A DNA stretch of 64,000 bases from assembly GCF_013001025.1 (NCBI RefSeq), contig NZ_CP053023.1, positions 62,001-126,000 of the forward strand, in the 5' to 3' direction. Position numbers and translations under genes: made by a program. The stretch comes from Sphingobium yanoikuyae. GTDB taxonomy: Bacteria; Pseudomonadota; Alphaproteobacteria; Sphingomonadales; Sphingomonadaceae. Positions 53,764 to 63,883 of this stretch are shown here, piece after piece; position 1 is the stretch's first letter; each line of letters opens with the position of its first letter. The notes under the pieces were generated by a model. The model had not been told where the DNA came from and did no database searches. It saw nothing but the letters and a program-made list of their open reading frames with translations.

Positions 53764-54578
53764 CAGTAGTCACTCCCCACCTTGGTGTTGGTGAGCATGA
53801 AGATCCGGTCCATGATCTCATCGGCGCTGAGGATGCCGTACCCGACCGGGATCGTCCGCTTCGTCTGGGTGTCGAACAGGACCAGCGCCGGCGTCTCGTT
53901 GCCGGTCAGTCCCATGCGGGCACGCTGGCCCGTGTCGACGACATAGTTGGGAAATTCCTTGTTTGGGCCGCCGTCCATCGAAATCGCCATGACCGCCATC
54001 CGATGGCTGTCGGCGACCGAGCGCAGGATCGGCGCGAAGAGCTCGCAGGCGCCGCAGCTTTGCGCATAGAAATAGAAGAGCCCGTAGCGCTGGCTGAGGC
54101 TCGTCAGGACGGCATCCCGATCCGCCTTGCGATTGTCGAGCCAGGCTCGTTTGCCGACCGTCGAAACCGGGCGTTGCAGCGTGTAGTCGATGTCGGGATG
54201 CTGCCAGAGAGCGCGCTGCCACGTATCCGCGAAAGTCGAGGCCCGGTCGAGCTGCTCGCGCTGGAAGCGCACATAGGCGATGACATTCTCTTCGGAGGGG
54301 TCAAGGATCGCGCGGGCCTTGAGCTCATCGAGCTCCTTTGCGATCGCGGCCATGCGTTCGGCAGCCGATGGCTCGGGCGCCTGCGGCGACGCTGGGCGGG
54401 TCTCGCGCGGCTTGGGTTTCGAGCAATAGAACCATTGCCCCAGGCGGCGCTCGCCACAATAGAAGTCGTCGGGCGATTGCCCGTCGATCGTGTCGCGGCT
54501 TGCCCCGGCCTCCTGCGCGTTAACAGTCATGGGCATCAGCGCCAGAACCACTGCGCAAATCCTAGTGAACTTCGACAT
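53763..54578 (-). CDS. traF: Type-F conjugal transfer protein TraF (thioredoxin-like)
   Basis: 271 residues. A signal peptide (ICAVVLALMPMTVNAQ) then a coiled-coil region and a thioredoxin-like fold with CxxC in SCGACELFAP. Members of this family assist disulfide formation and pilus assembly in the periplasm. The ATG at 54578 is behind AAAGGATCC; the frame opens to 54617. It overlaps the small gene upstream by 17 bases and traH downstream. Confidence 0.9.
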   Translation of the reverse strand: MSKFTRICAVVLALMPMTVNAQEAGASRDTIDGQSPDDFYCGERRLGQWFYCSKPKPRETRPASPQAPEPSAAERMAAIAKELDELKARAILDPSEENVIAYVRFQREQLDRASTFADTWQRALWQHPDIDYTLQRPVSTVGKRAWLDNRKADRDAVLTSLSQRYGLFYFYAQSCGACELFAPILRSVADSHRMAVMAISMDGGPNKEFPNYVVDTGQRARMGLTGNETPALVLFDTQTKRTIPVGYGILSADEIMDRIFMLTNTKVGSDY

Positions 54579-54813
54579 GGCTCGGGATCCTTTCCTGCGG
54601 CTGTGGCGCAGCGGCAAAGTGAGGCGCGGAAGGGCGGGCGGCGGTCAGGTCGAGCGCCCGGGGGTGGACGCAGCAATCGGACGGGCCGGCGTCCCTCGCT
54701 GCGCGGCACGGCGAACTTCTCGCCGTCGCAGGCTCGGGCGGCGGCTGTGCGCCTGGGCCTGTCAGCGTCAGCACCAAGGCGAAGATGACGGAATCAATTA
54801 TCGGCAGGGCCAT
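54562..54813 (-). CDS. Small hypothetical gene inside the tra operon
   Basis: 83 residues. A hydrophobic N-terminus (LPIIDSVIFALVLTLTGPG) is followed by a proline- and alanine-rich tail with three cysteines. No domain recognised. It overlaps both the preceding gene (20 bases) and traF (17 bases), the packing expected of a translated gene in this operon. A small lipoprotein-like or membrane accessory protein is conceivable. Confidence 0.45.
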   Translation of the reverse strand: MALPIIDSVIFALVLTLTGPGAQPPPEPATARSSPCRAARDAGPSDCCVHPRALDLTAARPSAPHFAAAPQPQERIPSHVEVH

Positions 54814-55186
54814 TGTCCAGTTCTCCCCTGGTAAGGCGCAGCACCGACATCATCAGCGCCACGTCGATGAGCCGGGTGCCTTGATCGAGCATCCGGATAA
54901 TTCCCTCCACGAGCGGTCGCGCTGCGCGGCGGCCCTGCTCGCTCGCCTTCACGGCCTCGCCGACCGGCGTCAGCCAGCCACGGCTCACCATGCCGGGGAC
55001 CAGCAGCGCGACCTGATCGGCGGGCATGTCGCCGAACCAGCCATGCATGACCGCGAAGATCTCGCTTGCTCGGATGGGCGTGCGGGCGCGGAAGGCGCAG
55101 ACGAAGATCGACAGCTCGAGAACCGTCATCGCGCTTTCGTCCCCGGCATCGCGGGGTAGCCCCGGATCATTTGCCGTGGAGATCAT
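54794..55186 (-). CDS. Hypothetical protein in the tra operon
   Basis: 130 residues, predicted helical and soluble: TVLELSIFVCAFRARTPIRASEIFAVMHGWFG, PADQVALLVPGMVSRGWLTPVGEAVKAS. It reads like a winged-helix or marR-like helical protein, but I cannot name the family. It overlaps the traN end by 20 bases and the next small gene by 20. Position-specific conservation in sphingomonad tra operons would confirm it. Confidence 0.6.
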   Translation of the reverse strand: MISTANDPGLPRDAGDESAMTVLELSIFVCAFRARTPIRASEIFAVMHGWFGDMPADQVALLVPGMVSRGWLTPVGEAVKASEQGRRAARPLVEGIIRMLDQGTRLIDVALMMSVLRLTRGELDNGPADN

Positions 55187-57029
55187 AGTAATCCTGTATC
55201 TTCGACTGAATGTCCGTCATCGTCTGGACTTCGTCGGGAAGCTTTGCTGCATCCAGGAAGTCCGAATAGATTTCGGTGAAATCCATCACCGAGAGGTCGA
55301 GCGAGGCGAACTCCTCGATCGTGAAACCCTGGCACTGCTCCTTCTTGGGCGCCCCCCAGGGCTTTCCCAACTGCACGCGGCCCTGCTCCTGGAGAATCCG
55401 CGAAAGCTTGCTTTCAAAGCAACAATAGGCCGTGCGCTTGGTCTTGCAGATGCCCAGGAAACTCGATGAGCAGTAGGTGCCCAGATTGTGGCAAAAGCCC
55501 ATCCGGTCCTTGATATCGAGCCTCATCTCGTCCTGAGAACAGGCGAACAAGACGAGGAACGGCGTGGCGAAGGCCGCGATCGCGGCCGGCCCGCCGGCCA
55601 GAGCGGCGGCGCCCGCCGCTACCGGCACCAATCCCGAAACCTTGCCGGCACAGCAGTTGATGAGGCCAAATACCGGCTTGTGACAAGTCTCGCGTACGCC
55701 AGAAAAGACCCGGTAATTGGTCTCGTCGAACTCCTTGCCGGCCTGGTCGATCGAGTGCAGCGCCACCAGCGCATCCTTGAATTCGGTCGAGGCCTGCCGT
55801 TCGATCGGCTCGCAGTCGCCGTTGATGCAATAGACGTCATCGCCGCAGATATATTGTGGGGCGTCGGCCGAGGTGCCCGACGCCGTCGGGCAACGATAGA
55901 TCTTCTCCTGGACCTTGCAGGGTCCGCCGTCAGGATCCTCGTCCAAGCATTCGGTGCGTTGGTAGGTGCAACTGCCATTGGCTTCCAGTTCTGAGCAGTC
56001 GTTAGCCGACGAAATGGTGTGGCACTGGTAGCTGCGCTGCCACGCCCAGCACGGCTGCGTGACAGGGACACCATCGACGATCCGGGTAACCGGATCGCTT
56101 GCCGTGCAGATCTCCGATTCCAGCGTGCAGTTGCTGTCGCTGGCATAGGCTGCGCAGAGACCCTCGTTGCGGGTGATGACGGGAACCGCCGGTTCCTCCT
56201 GCCTGGTCAGCCAGTAGTTGCCGGTCGAAATCACCGTGCCAGGGTGATAGGCGCCCTCCGTAATCCCTTGCGCTTCAGCGCTGCACTTCACCTCAACGGC
56301 CGTGTGGCCCAGGCTCTTGCAGGTGTCGGCCGCCGTGTAGCCATAGGCCGCCATGTTGTCGCAATAGTCGATGGGTCGGCTTTCCCAGCAGACCCCCGAG
56401 GCGATTTCATCGTCGAACGCGGCACGGGCCGGATAGGGGCCGCCATCGCTCGGCAGGAAACTCAAACGGCCGGTATAATAGGTGTAGATCGTCCGCTTAT
56501 CGGTGCGCACATCCAGATTGACGGTGCAGCTGCGGGCGTTGGTCGTTACCTTGGCGCCCGCGTTGCAACTCGCTTCATAATAGCCGCTCGTGCCCGATCC
56601 GGGCGGAAGCGCGGTGCAGCTTCCGCTCGTCCCGCCATAAGCCTCGCCCGCCAGATAGGTGGAGGGATCCTCCTCAATGGTGGTCGCGCGATTGGTCGTC
56701 GAAAGAATCTCGGCATTGCTGAAGGTCGGGCGCACATGGCTGCTGTCGGTCGTGATCTGATACTGCTCGCTACTCGACTTAAGCGCCTGGGCATCGTTGA
56801 TCAGCTTGTCCGGATCATCGAAATAGCTGCCCTGCGGGAGGGTTGTCCCCGAGAACCCCGGCACGGCTTCGGCCTGCGCGTTGTCGCTGGGCACCAGGAC
56901 CGGATTGGCTTTGGCCGCAGTTCCCATCGCCTTTCCCTGCTCGCGCGCTTCCTCCAGCGTGGTCTGCGCCTGTGCGGGGAAGCTGGCCCCGGCCAGGACC
57001 GCCAGACTGATTGCGATCGCGAGGCGCAT
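55167..57029 (-). CDS. traN: Mating-pair stabilisation protein TraN
   Basis: 620 residues (F TraN 602). A signal peptide (IAISLAVLAGASFPAQAQ) and a very high cysteine content (SAEAQGITEG, CTLESEIC, YQRTECLDEDPDGGPC, CINGDCEP, FGLINCCAGKVSG) define this outer-membrane adhesin, which recognises receptors on the recipient cell. Its terminal region LDIKDRMGFCHNLGTYC is conserved in the family. It overlaps the trbC end by 1 base (TGATG type). Confidence 0.93.
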   Translation of the reverse strand: MRLAIAISLAVLAGASFPAQAQTTLEEAREQGKAMGTAAKANPVLVPSDNAQAEAVPGFSGTTLPQGSYFDDPDKLINDAQALKSSSEQYQITTDSSHVRPTFSNAEILSTTNRATTIEEDPSTYLAGEAYGGTSGSCTALPPGSGTSGYYEASCNAGAKVTTNARSCTVNLDVRTDKRTIYTYYTGRLSFLPSDGGPYPARAAFDDEIASGVCWESRPIDYCDNMAAYGYTAADTCKSLGHTAVEVKCSAEAQGITEGAYHPGTVISTGNYWLTRQEEPAVPVITRNEGLCAAYASDSNCTLESEICTASDPVTRIVDGVPVTQPCWAWQRSYQCHTISSANDCSELEANGSCTYQRTECLDEDPDGGPCKVQEKIYRCPTASGTSADAPQYICGDDVYCINGDCEPIERQASTEFKDALVALHSIDQAGKEFDETNYRVFSGVRETCHKPVFGLINCCAGKVSGLVPVAAGAAALAGGPAAIAAFATPFLVLFACSQDEMRLDIKDRMGFCHNLGTYCSSSFLGICKTKRTAYCCFESKLSRILQEQGRVQLGKPWGAPKKEQCQGFTIEEFASLDLSVMDFTEIYSDFLDAAKLPDEVQTMTDIQSKIQDYYDLHGK

Positions 57030-57772
57030 CAGCGCTGCGCCCGCATATTCGAGAGGCCAACGGCGGCGACCCGGGCGCCCGGACCATTGCCGTCGGCAAA
57101 GCTGCTGAGCGCATATTCCACGGTGACATTGCCCGTCATGCGGTCATAGGGCGGCACCTTTGTCTGGCAGGAGAAGCCGGCGCACAGGTCGAAATCGGAC
57201 GACACGGCAACATAGGTCGGGACCGCCTGCACATTGAAAGCTCGGAACAGTCGCGGATCGATGCCGACATTGGCGAATTCGTCCTGGCGCTCGACGATCT
57301 GCCCGAGCCGAGCCGAAAACTCCTTCATGCTATTGTTCGGAAAGCCGCGGAACACCACGACGCCGCCAGCGCGCGCCGTATCGCGAATAAGCGGCTTCAG
57401 GGACTGCGGCGGCATCGAGAGACTGGCGAAGACGATGAATTGCGGCGCCTCGCCGCTCTTGACGCTGGCATTGCCGGCGGCGCCTTGCACGATCTCATCG
57501 AAGTCGATCGCGCCGTCGGGCCCCTTGGGCAGATCCTTGGCCGCGACCTGCCGCATGTTTTCGGTGCCGGCTTCACGCACCGCGACGGCTTCCTCGCGGA
57601 ACTGGTCGCCGCGATCCTTGACGTGGTTCACGAAGGCTTCGGCATCCGCGGCGAGATCGGCCGAGCGCTTCTTGATGGCCTGCACGTCGAGACCATCGAC
57701 GGTCTGAGCGAGCAGCGCCGATACACCGGCGGTAGCAAGCAGGGCGGTAACGCCCCAGGCAGCGAAACGCAT
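57029..57772 (-). CDS. trbC: Type-F conjugative pilin assembly protein TrbC
   Basis: 247 residues. A signal segment (WGVTALLATAGVSALLAQ), a coiled-coil region (NHVKDRGDQFREEAVAVRE) and the TrbC_Ftype core: FIVFASLSMPPQSLKPLIRDTARAGGVVVFRGFPNNS and AVPTYVAVSSDFDLCAGFSCQ. TrbC is needed for pilus assembly at the periplasmic side. GGGAGGGG before the ATG at 57772 decides the start. It follows traU by 10 bases. Confidence 0.92.
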   Translation of the reverse strand: MRFAAWGVTALLATAGVSALLAQTVDGLDVQAIKKRSADLAADAEAFVNHVKDRGDQFREEAVAVREAGTENMRQVAAKDLPKGPDGAIDFDEIVQGAAGNASVKSGEAPQFIVFASLSMPPQSLKPLIRDTARAGGVVVFRGFPNNSMKEFSARLGQIVERQDEFANVGIDPRLFRAFNVQAVPTYVAVSSDFDLCAGFSCQTKVPPYDRMTGNVTVEYALSSFADGNGPGARVAAVGLSNMRAQR

Positions 57773-57782
57773 CGACCCCTCC

Positions 57783-58801
<1,019 letters not shown>

Positions 58802-58805
<4 letters not shown>

Positions 58806-59074
58806 TCTCGCTCTCCCAATTGATCGAGATAGGCTGTGTCAGCGCGCTGCTTGCGAGCCAGATACAGCGCTGTGTAGAGCGCCGTGCCGACGAGCAGCGC
58901 GAGGGCCACCGCCGCGACGGCCGGGCGGCCGACCCATTGGCGCAGCGGGCCGCCCCCCCCGACCACTAGCGCGAGAAGGATGCACAACGCCTGCCACGTC
59001 CGGCGCATGCGGCGCAGGTCGCTTGTCTCGGGCGCGGCCATCGGCGTGCGCAGGAGGTCGAGCCACAAGGGCAT
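58802..59074 (-). CDS. Small membrane protein in the tra operon
   Basis: 90 residues with two hydrophobic segments (TWQALCILLALVVGGGG, AVAAVALALLVGTALYTALYLA). No family recognised. Its ATG overlaps the traW stop (TGATG) and its end overlaps traU by four bases, so it is translated with them. It is a position-specific addition to the F-type gene order. Confidence 0.65.
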
Positions 59075-59727
59075 CAGCCCGCCCTCCCCTTGAGCGCATG
59101 TTCGGTGACCCGCATCACGCGGCCCGCCTGGCTGACGACGGCGGGCGTGTGCTCGATGCCGAAGCGGCCAGTGAGCTTGCCCTCCTGGTCGAAATAGAAG
59201 CGCCGCTTGCGCTGCGACATCGCCTCGATCGGCGATCCCTTCACGAAGATGATCTTCGCCTTCATGTCGCTATATTTGCCGCAAGCCCAAGCCAGCTGCT
59301 CGGCATTATCCCCATCGACGAAGACAAGATCCTGATGAATGCCGACGAAATCGAGCGGGTTCACCTTCTGACCCGCCTTTGCGATCATATTTCCCTTCTG
59401 GTCGCGGACATCATGGTCGATGCGAACCGAGGGATCGAAATCCCAGCTGCGCGTCTCCTGGGCCGGCGAGATACCGGCCACGGGATCTGGCCGCCGCACC
59501 TTGGCCTCGACCCGCTTGGCGAAAAGCGCGTTGGTTCGCGCCAGTTCGCCGCTCGCTTCGGCACGGCGCAGCCGCGCCTCGATCGTCGCGAGCAGGTCAG
59601 GCTCGATGATCGGAAAGGCCTGCCCTGCCGTTCCATAGTCGCGCGCCTCGCTGGCGGAGCCGGCGAGAAGCAGGGTCGTGCCGCCAAGGCATGCGGTCGT
59701 CGCCGCCAGCAGGATGGTGCGCCTCAT
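59074..59727 (-). CDS. traW: Conjugal transfer pilus assembly protein TraW
   Basis: 217 residues (F TraW 210). Signal peptide (LAATTACLGGTTLLLAGSASEA), then DYGTAGQAFPIIEPDLL and WDFDPSVRIDHDVRDQKGNMIAKAGQKVNPLD, VFVDGDNAEQLAWA and IFVKGSPIE of the family. A periplasmic protein that works with TrbC in pilus assembly. It overlaps the S26 peptidase stop by four bases (ATGA type). Confidence 0.94.
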   Translation of the reverse strand: MRRTILLAATTACLGGTTLLLAGSASEARDYGTAGQAFPIIEPDLLATIEARLRRAEASGELARTNALFAKRVEAKVRRPDPVAGISPAQETRSWDFDPSVRIDHDVRDQKGNMIAKAGQKVNPLDFVGIHQDLVFVDGDNAEQLAWACGKYSDMKAKIIFVKGSPIEAMSQRKRRFYFDQEGKLTGRFGIEHTPAVVSQAGRVMRVTEHALKGRAG

Positions 59728-60287
59728 AGTAGCGGCTCCCCGGTCCCGATAATCTGGCGCGCGCAGACGAATCCGATGTCGGCATAGCGGCTGTCGAACC
59801 CGTCCTTGTGCGGCGTCCCGACAAAATAGCAGCCCGCCGGGACCGGCCCGGTCGCGCCGGGCGTCAACAGCTCGCCCAGGCGCGAGGCTCGCTTCATGCG
59901 CGCCACCATGCGCCCGCCGATCAGGACGTCGTTCCCGCTATGGGAAACGACATCGCCGGGGAGACCATAAACCAGCTTGCCGAACATAGCGGGCCGCGCT
60001 CCGAAATGGCGATGCACGAGAGCGGTCGCGGGCGGGTCGAAGAAGACATAGTCACCGCGGCCCGGCAGTCGGCCCCGATCGATGAGGAACGCCCAGTTCG
60101 GCAGGGACTCGCTCGTGTTGATGAGGAAGGCATGACGATCGCGCCAATCCGCGATCGCGCCCAGAACCACTGTGCCGACCGACAGGAGCCCCAGCGCCGC
60201 CCAGAGATGCTTGCGCGGTCGCCAGGCCGGCGCGGGGTGCGCCGGCACCATCGGGGTTTCGCCCTTGTCACTGAGCAGGGCCGACAT
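59724..60287 (-). CDS. S26 signal peptidase of the conjugation system (RP4 TraF-like)
   Basis: 187 residues. One N-terminal membrane segment (LWAALGLLSVGTVVLGAIAD), then the serine of NTSESLPNWAFLI and the lysine of FGKLVYGLPGDVVS, which form the Ser-Lys dyad of S26 peptidases. RP4 TraF matures the pilin and cyclises it; this protein may do the same here. GGAGCGCC before the ATG at 60287 decides the start. Not to be confused with the thioredoxin-like traF at 53763. Confidence 0.85.
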   Translation of the reverse strand: MSALLSDKGETPMVPAHPAPAWRPRKHLWAALGLLSVGTVVLGAIADWRDRHAFLINTSESLPNWAFLIDRGRLPGRGDYVFFDPPATALVHRHFGARPAMFGKLVYGLPGDVVSHSGNDVLIGGRMVARMKRASRLGELLTPGATGPVPAGCYFVGTPHKDGFDSRYADIGFVCARQIIGTGEPLL

Positions 60288-60915
60288 CGGGCGCTCCAAA
60301 GCTCGACACGGTGGCTCCCTGGGCACCAACGGCCGGGGGCAGGACGGATGGAACCGGTTGGGCAGTGGCTTGTGCGGCGCTCGCCGGCGCGGCCGTCCGC
60401 GGATCCTGCGGCACGGGCATCTCGGGCGCGGCCTGCAGGCTCATTTGCTGCAGGCGCTGCAGCTCCTCGGCCGTTATCCGCTTGGGTATCGGCACGCCCG
60501 AGGCGTAGACTGCCTTCTTCACCGTTTCCGTAATGTCATCGACATTCTTGCTGAGCACAGCCTCGCCGACGAGGATGACGTCGCCATGGGCGCTGCGACG
60601 CGCAAGCTCCTTGTCGAGCGATGCCATGAAGGCCTGCATCTCGGCCTTGACCCGCTCAGGTGGCGATGCCGAGTAGCGCTGCGCCTCGACATATTCTCCG
60701 ACCAGTTCGGAGAGCTTGACCGAGACGATATGATCGGGCCGGGCACTCACCTGCCGGGTCACCCACATCGCCCAGACGAGCGCCGCGAGCAGCAGGAGCC
60801 CGCCCAGCATCTGCCAGCGGGTCAATCCTGCGAATAGGGTCCGGCGGCGCGAGCGCGTGGCTTTGCCAGACGGCGCGGGGACGGGAGGAAGATCGAGTTC
60901 AGCCTGCTCAGCCAT
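60268..60915 (-). CDS. trbI: Type-F conjugative transfer protein TrbI
   Basis: 215 residues, longer than F TrbI (128) because of a proline- and alanine-rich tail. One membrane segment (QMLGGLLLLAALVWAMWV) is followed by the TrbI core (IVSVKLSELVGEYVE, MASLDKELARRSAHGDVILVGEAVLSKNVDDITE). It influences pilus retraction. The ATG at 60915 is preferred. It overlaps the S26 peptidase gene by 20 bases. Confidence 0.85.
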   Translation of the reverse strand: MAEQAELDLPPVPAPSGKATRSRRRTLFAGLTRWQMLGGLLLLAALVWAMWVTRQVSARPDHIVSVKLSELVGEYVEAQRYSASPPERVKAEMQAFMASLDKELARRSAHGDVILVGEAVLSKNVDDITETVKKAVYASGVPIPKRITAEELQRLQQMSLQAAPEMPVPQDPRTAAPASAAQATAQPVPSVLPPAVGAQGATVSSFGAPDVGPAQ

Positions 60916-61282
60916 GGGAACGGTTCCCTTCAGACACATGACGCGGAATGATGAGATGTCGGCGCAGCACGATGATCGCGCCGGCCAGGAGAAGCTGCGC
61001 GCAGGCCAGCACCTGCTTGAACGATGCGATGCGCGCTGGGTCCGCGGCGACGTAGCGGCTCGCCATATTGGCCAGCTGGTGCATCATGCCGTCGATCGAG
61101 AAGCCGCCGATCGCCAGGAAGAAGAGGAAGAACAATCCCCAGCTGATCAGCAGCGACGACAGGGTGAAGCCGAAAAGGTGGAGATACCAATAGAGGATCG
61201 TGCGCAAGTCGAGCCGGATGCACGGGGTAGTCGCCGCCGGTGGGCTTGGCTTAAGCGTCTCTTCGCTCGGGATGGATGCCAC
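60908..61282 (-). CDS. Hypothetical membrane protein in the tra operon
   Basis: 124 residues with two or three hydrophobic segments (LHLFGFTLSSLLISWGLFFLFFLAIGG, ACAQLLLAGAIIVLR). No family is recognised. It lies between traC and trbI, overlapping the latter by 8 bases, at a place where F carries other small genes. Probably an inner-membrane accessory protein of the transfer machine. Confidence 0.65.
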   Translation of the reverse strand: MASIPSEETLKPSPPAATTPCIRLDLRTILYWYLHLFGFTLSSLLISWGLFFLFFLAIGGFSIDGMMHQLANMASRYVAADPARIASFKQVLACAQLLLAGAIIVLRRHLIIPRHVSEGNRSHG

Positions 61283-61287
61283 TGGAC

Positions 61288-63882
61288 CTACTCCGCAGCG
61301 ATTGCGACGTCGGGATCACTCTCCGCATTCGCCGCCCATTTCTCGGGATTGTCGGGAAAGGCGATGCGCTCGATCGCCTCGTCCATGCTGAGACCCTCGC
61401 CGATCAGCGCCTCGATCCGGGCGAAGGTCTGCGGGCTCGAGGAAAACAATGTGGCCGAATAGGGATCCAGAACCAGGCGACCAACCGCCAGCGTCTCGGG
61501 TCCCTTGATCATGATGTCCGAATATTCGAAGCCGTTGCGCTTCAAGGAGCGCAGCAGCGCATCGGTATAATCGTCCATCTCGAAGCGATCATGCTTCTTG
61601 AAATCGGCTATCGTTTCCGGCTTCTGCTGCAGAATGACGAACCAGTCGCTGTTCTCCAGCGCTGCGATTGACCCCGCCGACTTATAATAGTCGTTGAGCG
61701 ACTGCGTGGCGGTGACGAGCGAGGCGCCATATTTGCGGCAGGTGCGCGCATAGGTCTCGATGAAGTCGGCCATGGCCCCGCCGCGCAGCAGCTGCCAGGC
61801 TTCATCCAGCAGCAGTGCCTTGGGGATTGCGCGATCGACCTTGCGCATCACCTGCTGCGACATGAACATGATGGCGGTGAGGACCACGCTGCGCAGTTCT
61901 TCGCGCGCCGAGAGATCCGAGAGCTCGAAGACGGTGAGCTGCGCCTTCAGTTCGAAGCTGACTTCCCCCTGGAAGAACCGGCCGTAGGTGCCCGCCGCCG
62001 AGAAGGGGCGCATAGCAATACTGAGATCGTGCGCGAGCGCGTTGCCGGTTGCATCGAGCGCCTCGATCACAAGGTCGATCGATCCTCTTCGGCCGTGCGC
62101 CTCCCAAACCGTGTTGACCGCGCCATCGATGAGGCCGCGCTCGGTATCGTTGAGACGGTCGATGTGGCGCGACATCTGGTTCACGATGGCCTTAAGCATC
62201 GCCATGCAGTCGAGCAGATAGTCCTCGTCCTCCGCCGCCTGGGCCTCGTCGATCATCGAGAAGGGATTGAGGCAGAAGCCAGAGCTCATGGTGAACTCGA
62301 CGAAGGCGCCGCCCTGCAATTTGGCCGAATGCTCGAAGGATCGGCCGTCGTCGATCACGACCACCTTCGCGCCAGCGCCGCACAGCGAGGCGCACAGCTC
62401 CTGCAAGGCCACCGACTTGCCCGAACCCGATTTGCCGAAGACCGCGACATTATGGTTGCCCGCCGCGTTTTCGAAGGGTGACCAGAAGAAAGGCTGGCCG
62501 CGCCGTCCCACCATCAGGAGATGCGGCACATGGCCGCCCAGATATTCGCCCTGCAGCGGCGCGAGATTGGCGGCGGTGGTGGTAAGCAGCGTGCGCATGC
62601 GCTTCATCCGCTCGAGATCGCGCGACAGGCCGTTGGCCATCGTCATGGGCATGGCGCAGAGCAGGCCCATCACCTGCAGGTAGCGGTCGTCGAGCAGGTC
62701 CCAGCCCGCTGCTCGGTAGACAGATTTGAGAACGCGTTCGTTGGCGTCGCCGCGCCCCTTGGGCGAGAAGGACGTGACCGAAAAGAACACCCGCACGAGC
62801 TTGCGGCCCTGCCGGATCTCGTCGTTGACGAAGCGCCACTCCTGGCTCTGGTCGCGCAGTTGCGGCAGGAAACGCGCGGACTTGGAATCGGCGAGACTCG
62901 TCGTCCGCATGAACTTGAAACTCGCCTTGTTCGACGAGGCTTGGGTGTCCGGATATTCAACGCACAGGTTCGTCGCGACCGGGCACGGCATGCGCAGCTT
63001 GTCGGTGAACATGTCGCCCACCAGCTTCGCCATGTCCCAGGGCGCCCAGCGATTGGGCAGGTTGCGCACCGAGAAGGAGCGCACGTCGAAGACATCGGGA
63101 TAGATTTCGCCGATCTCCGGGGCCCCTTCGTGGACCTTGCCGGTCGGTCGGAACCGCTCGGTGCGCAGCAGCATCCGGTCGGGTTCGACCCGGAGCTCGA
63201 TGTCGCGGCGAATGGCCTGGTCGGCGATGGGATCGAAGGGATTGTAGCTGACGACGTCCTCGCCGGCAGCCGTGGTCGGTGAGGTGATGTCGTCGATCCA
63301 GGCGATCAGCGCGACCGGATCCATGCGCCGGGTGGTGACCCCCACCGAAGCCAGCGCGGAGACGAGGCCCTCCATGACCGAGACGATGTCGTCATCGGAC
63401 ACCGACGAACTCTCGGGCGTCGAATAGGAGATCGCCACGCGGTGATGGCGCAGGCAAAAGGGCGCGTCCTTCGAGAGCGACTGCCATACGCCGTCGCTGA
63501 GGAAATCGACCCGGTGCTTGGCCATCCGTTCGTAGACGCCGCGTGCGGCGTAGCGCGGCAGATACCATTTGCTCAGCGCCTCCCCCACGCGCGGGCTCAT
63601 CCACTGATGGAACTGGATGCAGCCCGGCGCGGGAATGCCTTCGGACAGGAACTGCGTGATGATCTCCGCGGTGCGCTCGTCAGCGCCCACCATTGGAGCG
63701 GCCTCGATCACGAAACCGCGCGAGGCGCTGTTGTAGAAGATCCCCGTCTTGGGATCGTAGCTGCGATAGGGCAGCCAGTGCGCCAGCATGGGAACGCCGA
63801 GCGCGGGCCGGTCATCATCGGGACGCGCCGCATCGCCGAAGAGCCCCGAGAGCATGCTGTCGAAAAAGCCGCCTTTCGCCAT
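61288..63882 (-). CDS. traC: Conjugal transfer ATPase TraC (VirB4-like)
   Basis: 864 residues (F TraC 875). N-terminal TraC_F domain, then an AAA-like motor with Walker A GKSGSGKSVALQE (near residue 485) and Walker B ALLLDEAW (near 690). CRKYGASLVTATQSLND is the family glutamine-sensor stretch. It powers pilus assembly at the cytoplasmic face. Its ATG lies 1 base after the stop of the preceding gene. Full length and intact. Confidence 0.96.
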   Translation of the reverse strand: MAKGGFFDSMLSGLFGDAARPDDDRPALGVPMLAHWLPYRSYDPKTGIFYNSASRGFVIEAAPMVGADERTAEIITQFLSEGIPAPGCIQFHQWMSPRVGEALSKWYLPRYAARGVYERMAKHRVDFLSDGVWQSLSKDAPFCLRHHRVAISYSTPESSSVSDDDIVSVMEGLVSALASVGVTTRRMDPVALIAWIDDITSPTTAAGEDVVSYNPFDPIADQAIRRDIELRVEPDRMLLRTERFRPTGKVHEGAPEIGEIYPDVFDVRSFSVRNLPNRWAPWDMAKLVGDMFTDKLRMPCPVATNLCVEYPDTQASSNKASFKFMRTTSLADSKSARFLPQLRDQSQEWRFVNDEIRQGRKLVRVFFSVTSFSPKGRGDANERVLKSVYRAAGWDLLDDRYLQVMGLLCAMPMTMANGLSRDLERMKRMRTLLTTTAANLAPLQGEYLGGHVPHLLMVGRRGQPFFWSPFENAAGNHNVAVFGKSGSGKSVALQELCASLCGAGAKVVVIDDGRSFEHSAKLQGGAFVEFTMSSGFCLNPFSMIDEAQAAEDEDYLLDCMAMLKAIVNQMSRHIDRLNDTERGLIDGAVNTVWEAHGRRGSIDLVIEALDATGNALAHDLSIAMRPFSAAGTYGRFFQGEVSFELKAQLTVFELSDLSAREELRSVVLTAIMFMSQQVMRKVDRAIPKALLLDEAWQLLRGGAMADFIETYARTCRKYGASLVTATQSLNDYYKSAGSIAALENSDWFVILQQKPETIADFKKHDRFEMDDYTDALLRSLKRNGFEYSDIMIKGPETLAVGRLVLDPYSATLFSSSPQTFARIEALIGEGLSMDEAIERIAFPDNPEKWAANAESDPDVAIAAE

Positions 63883-63883
63883 G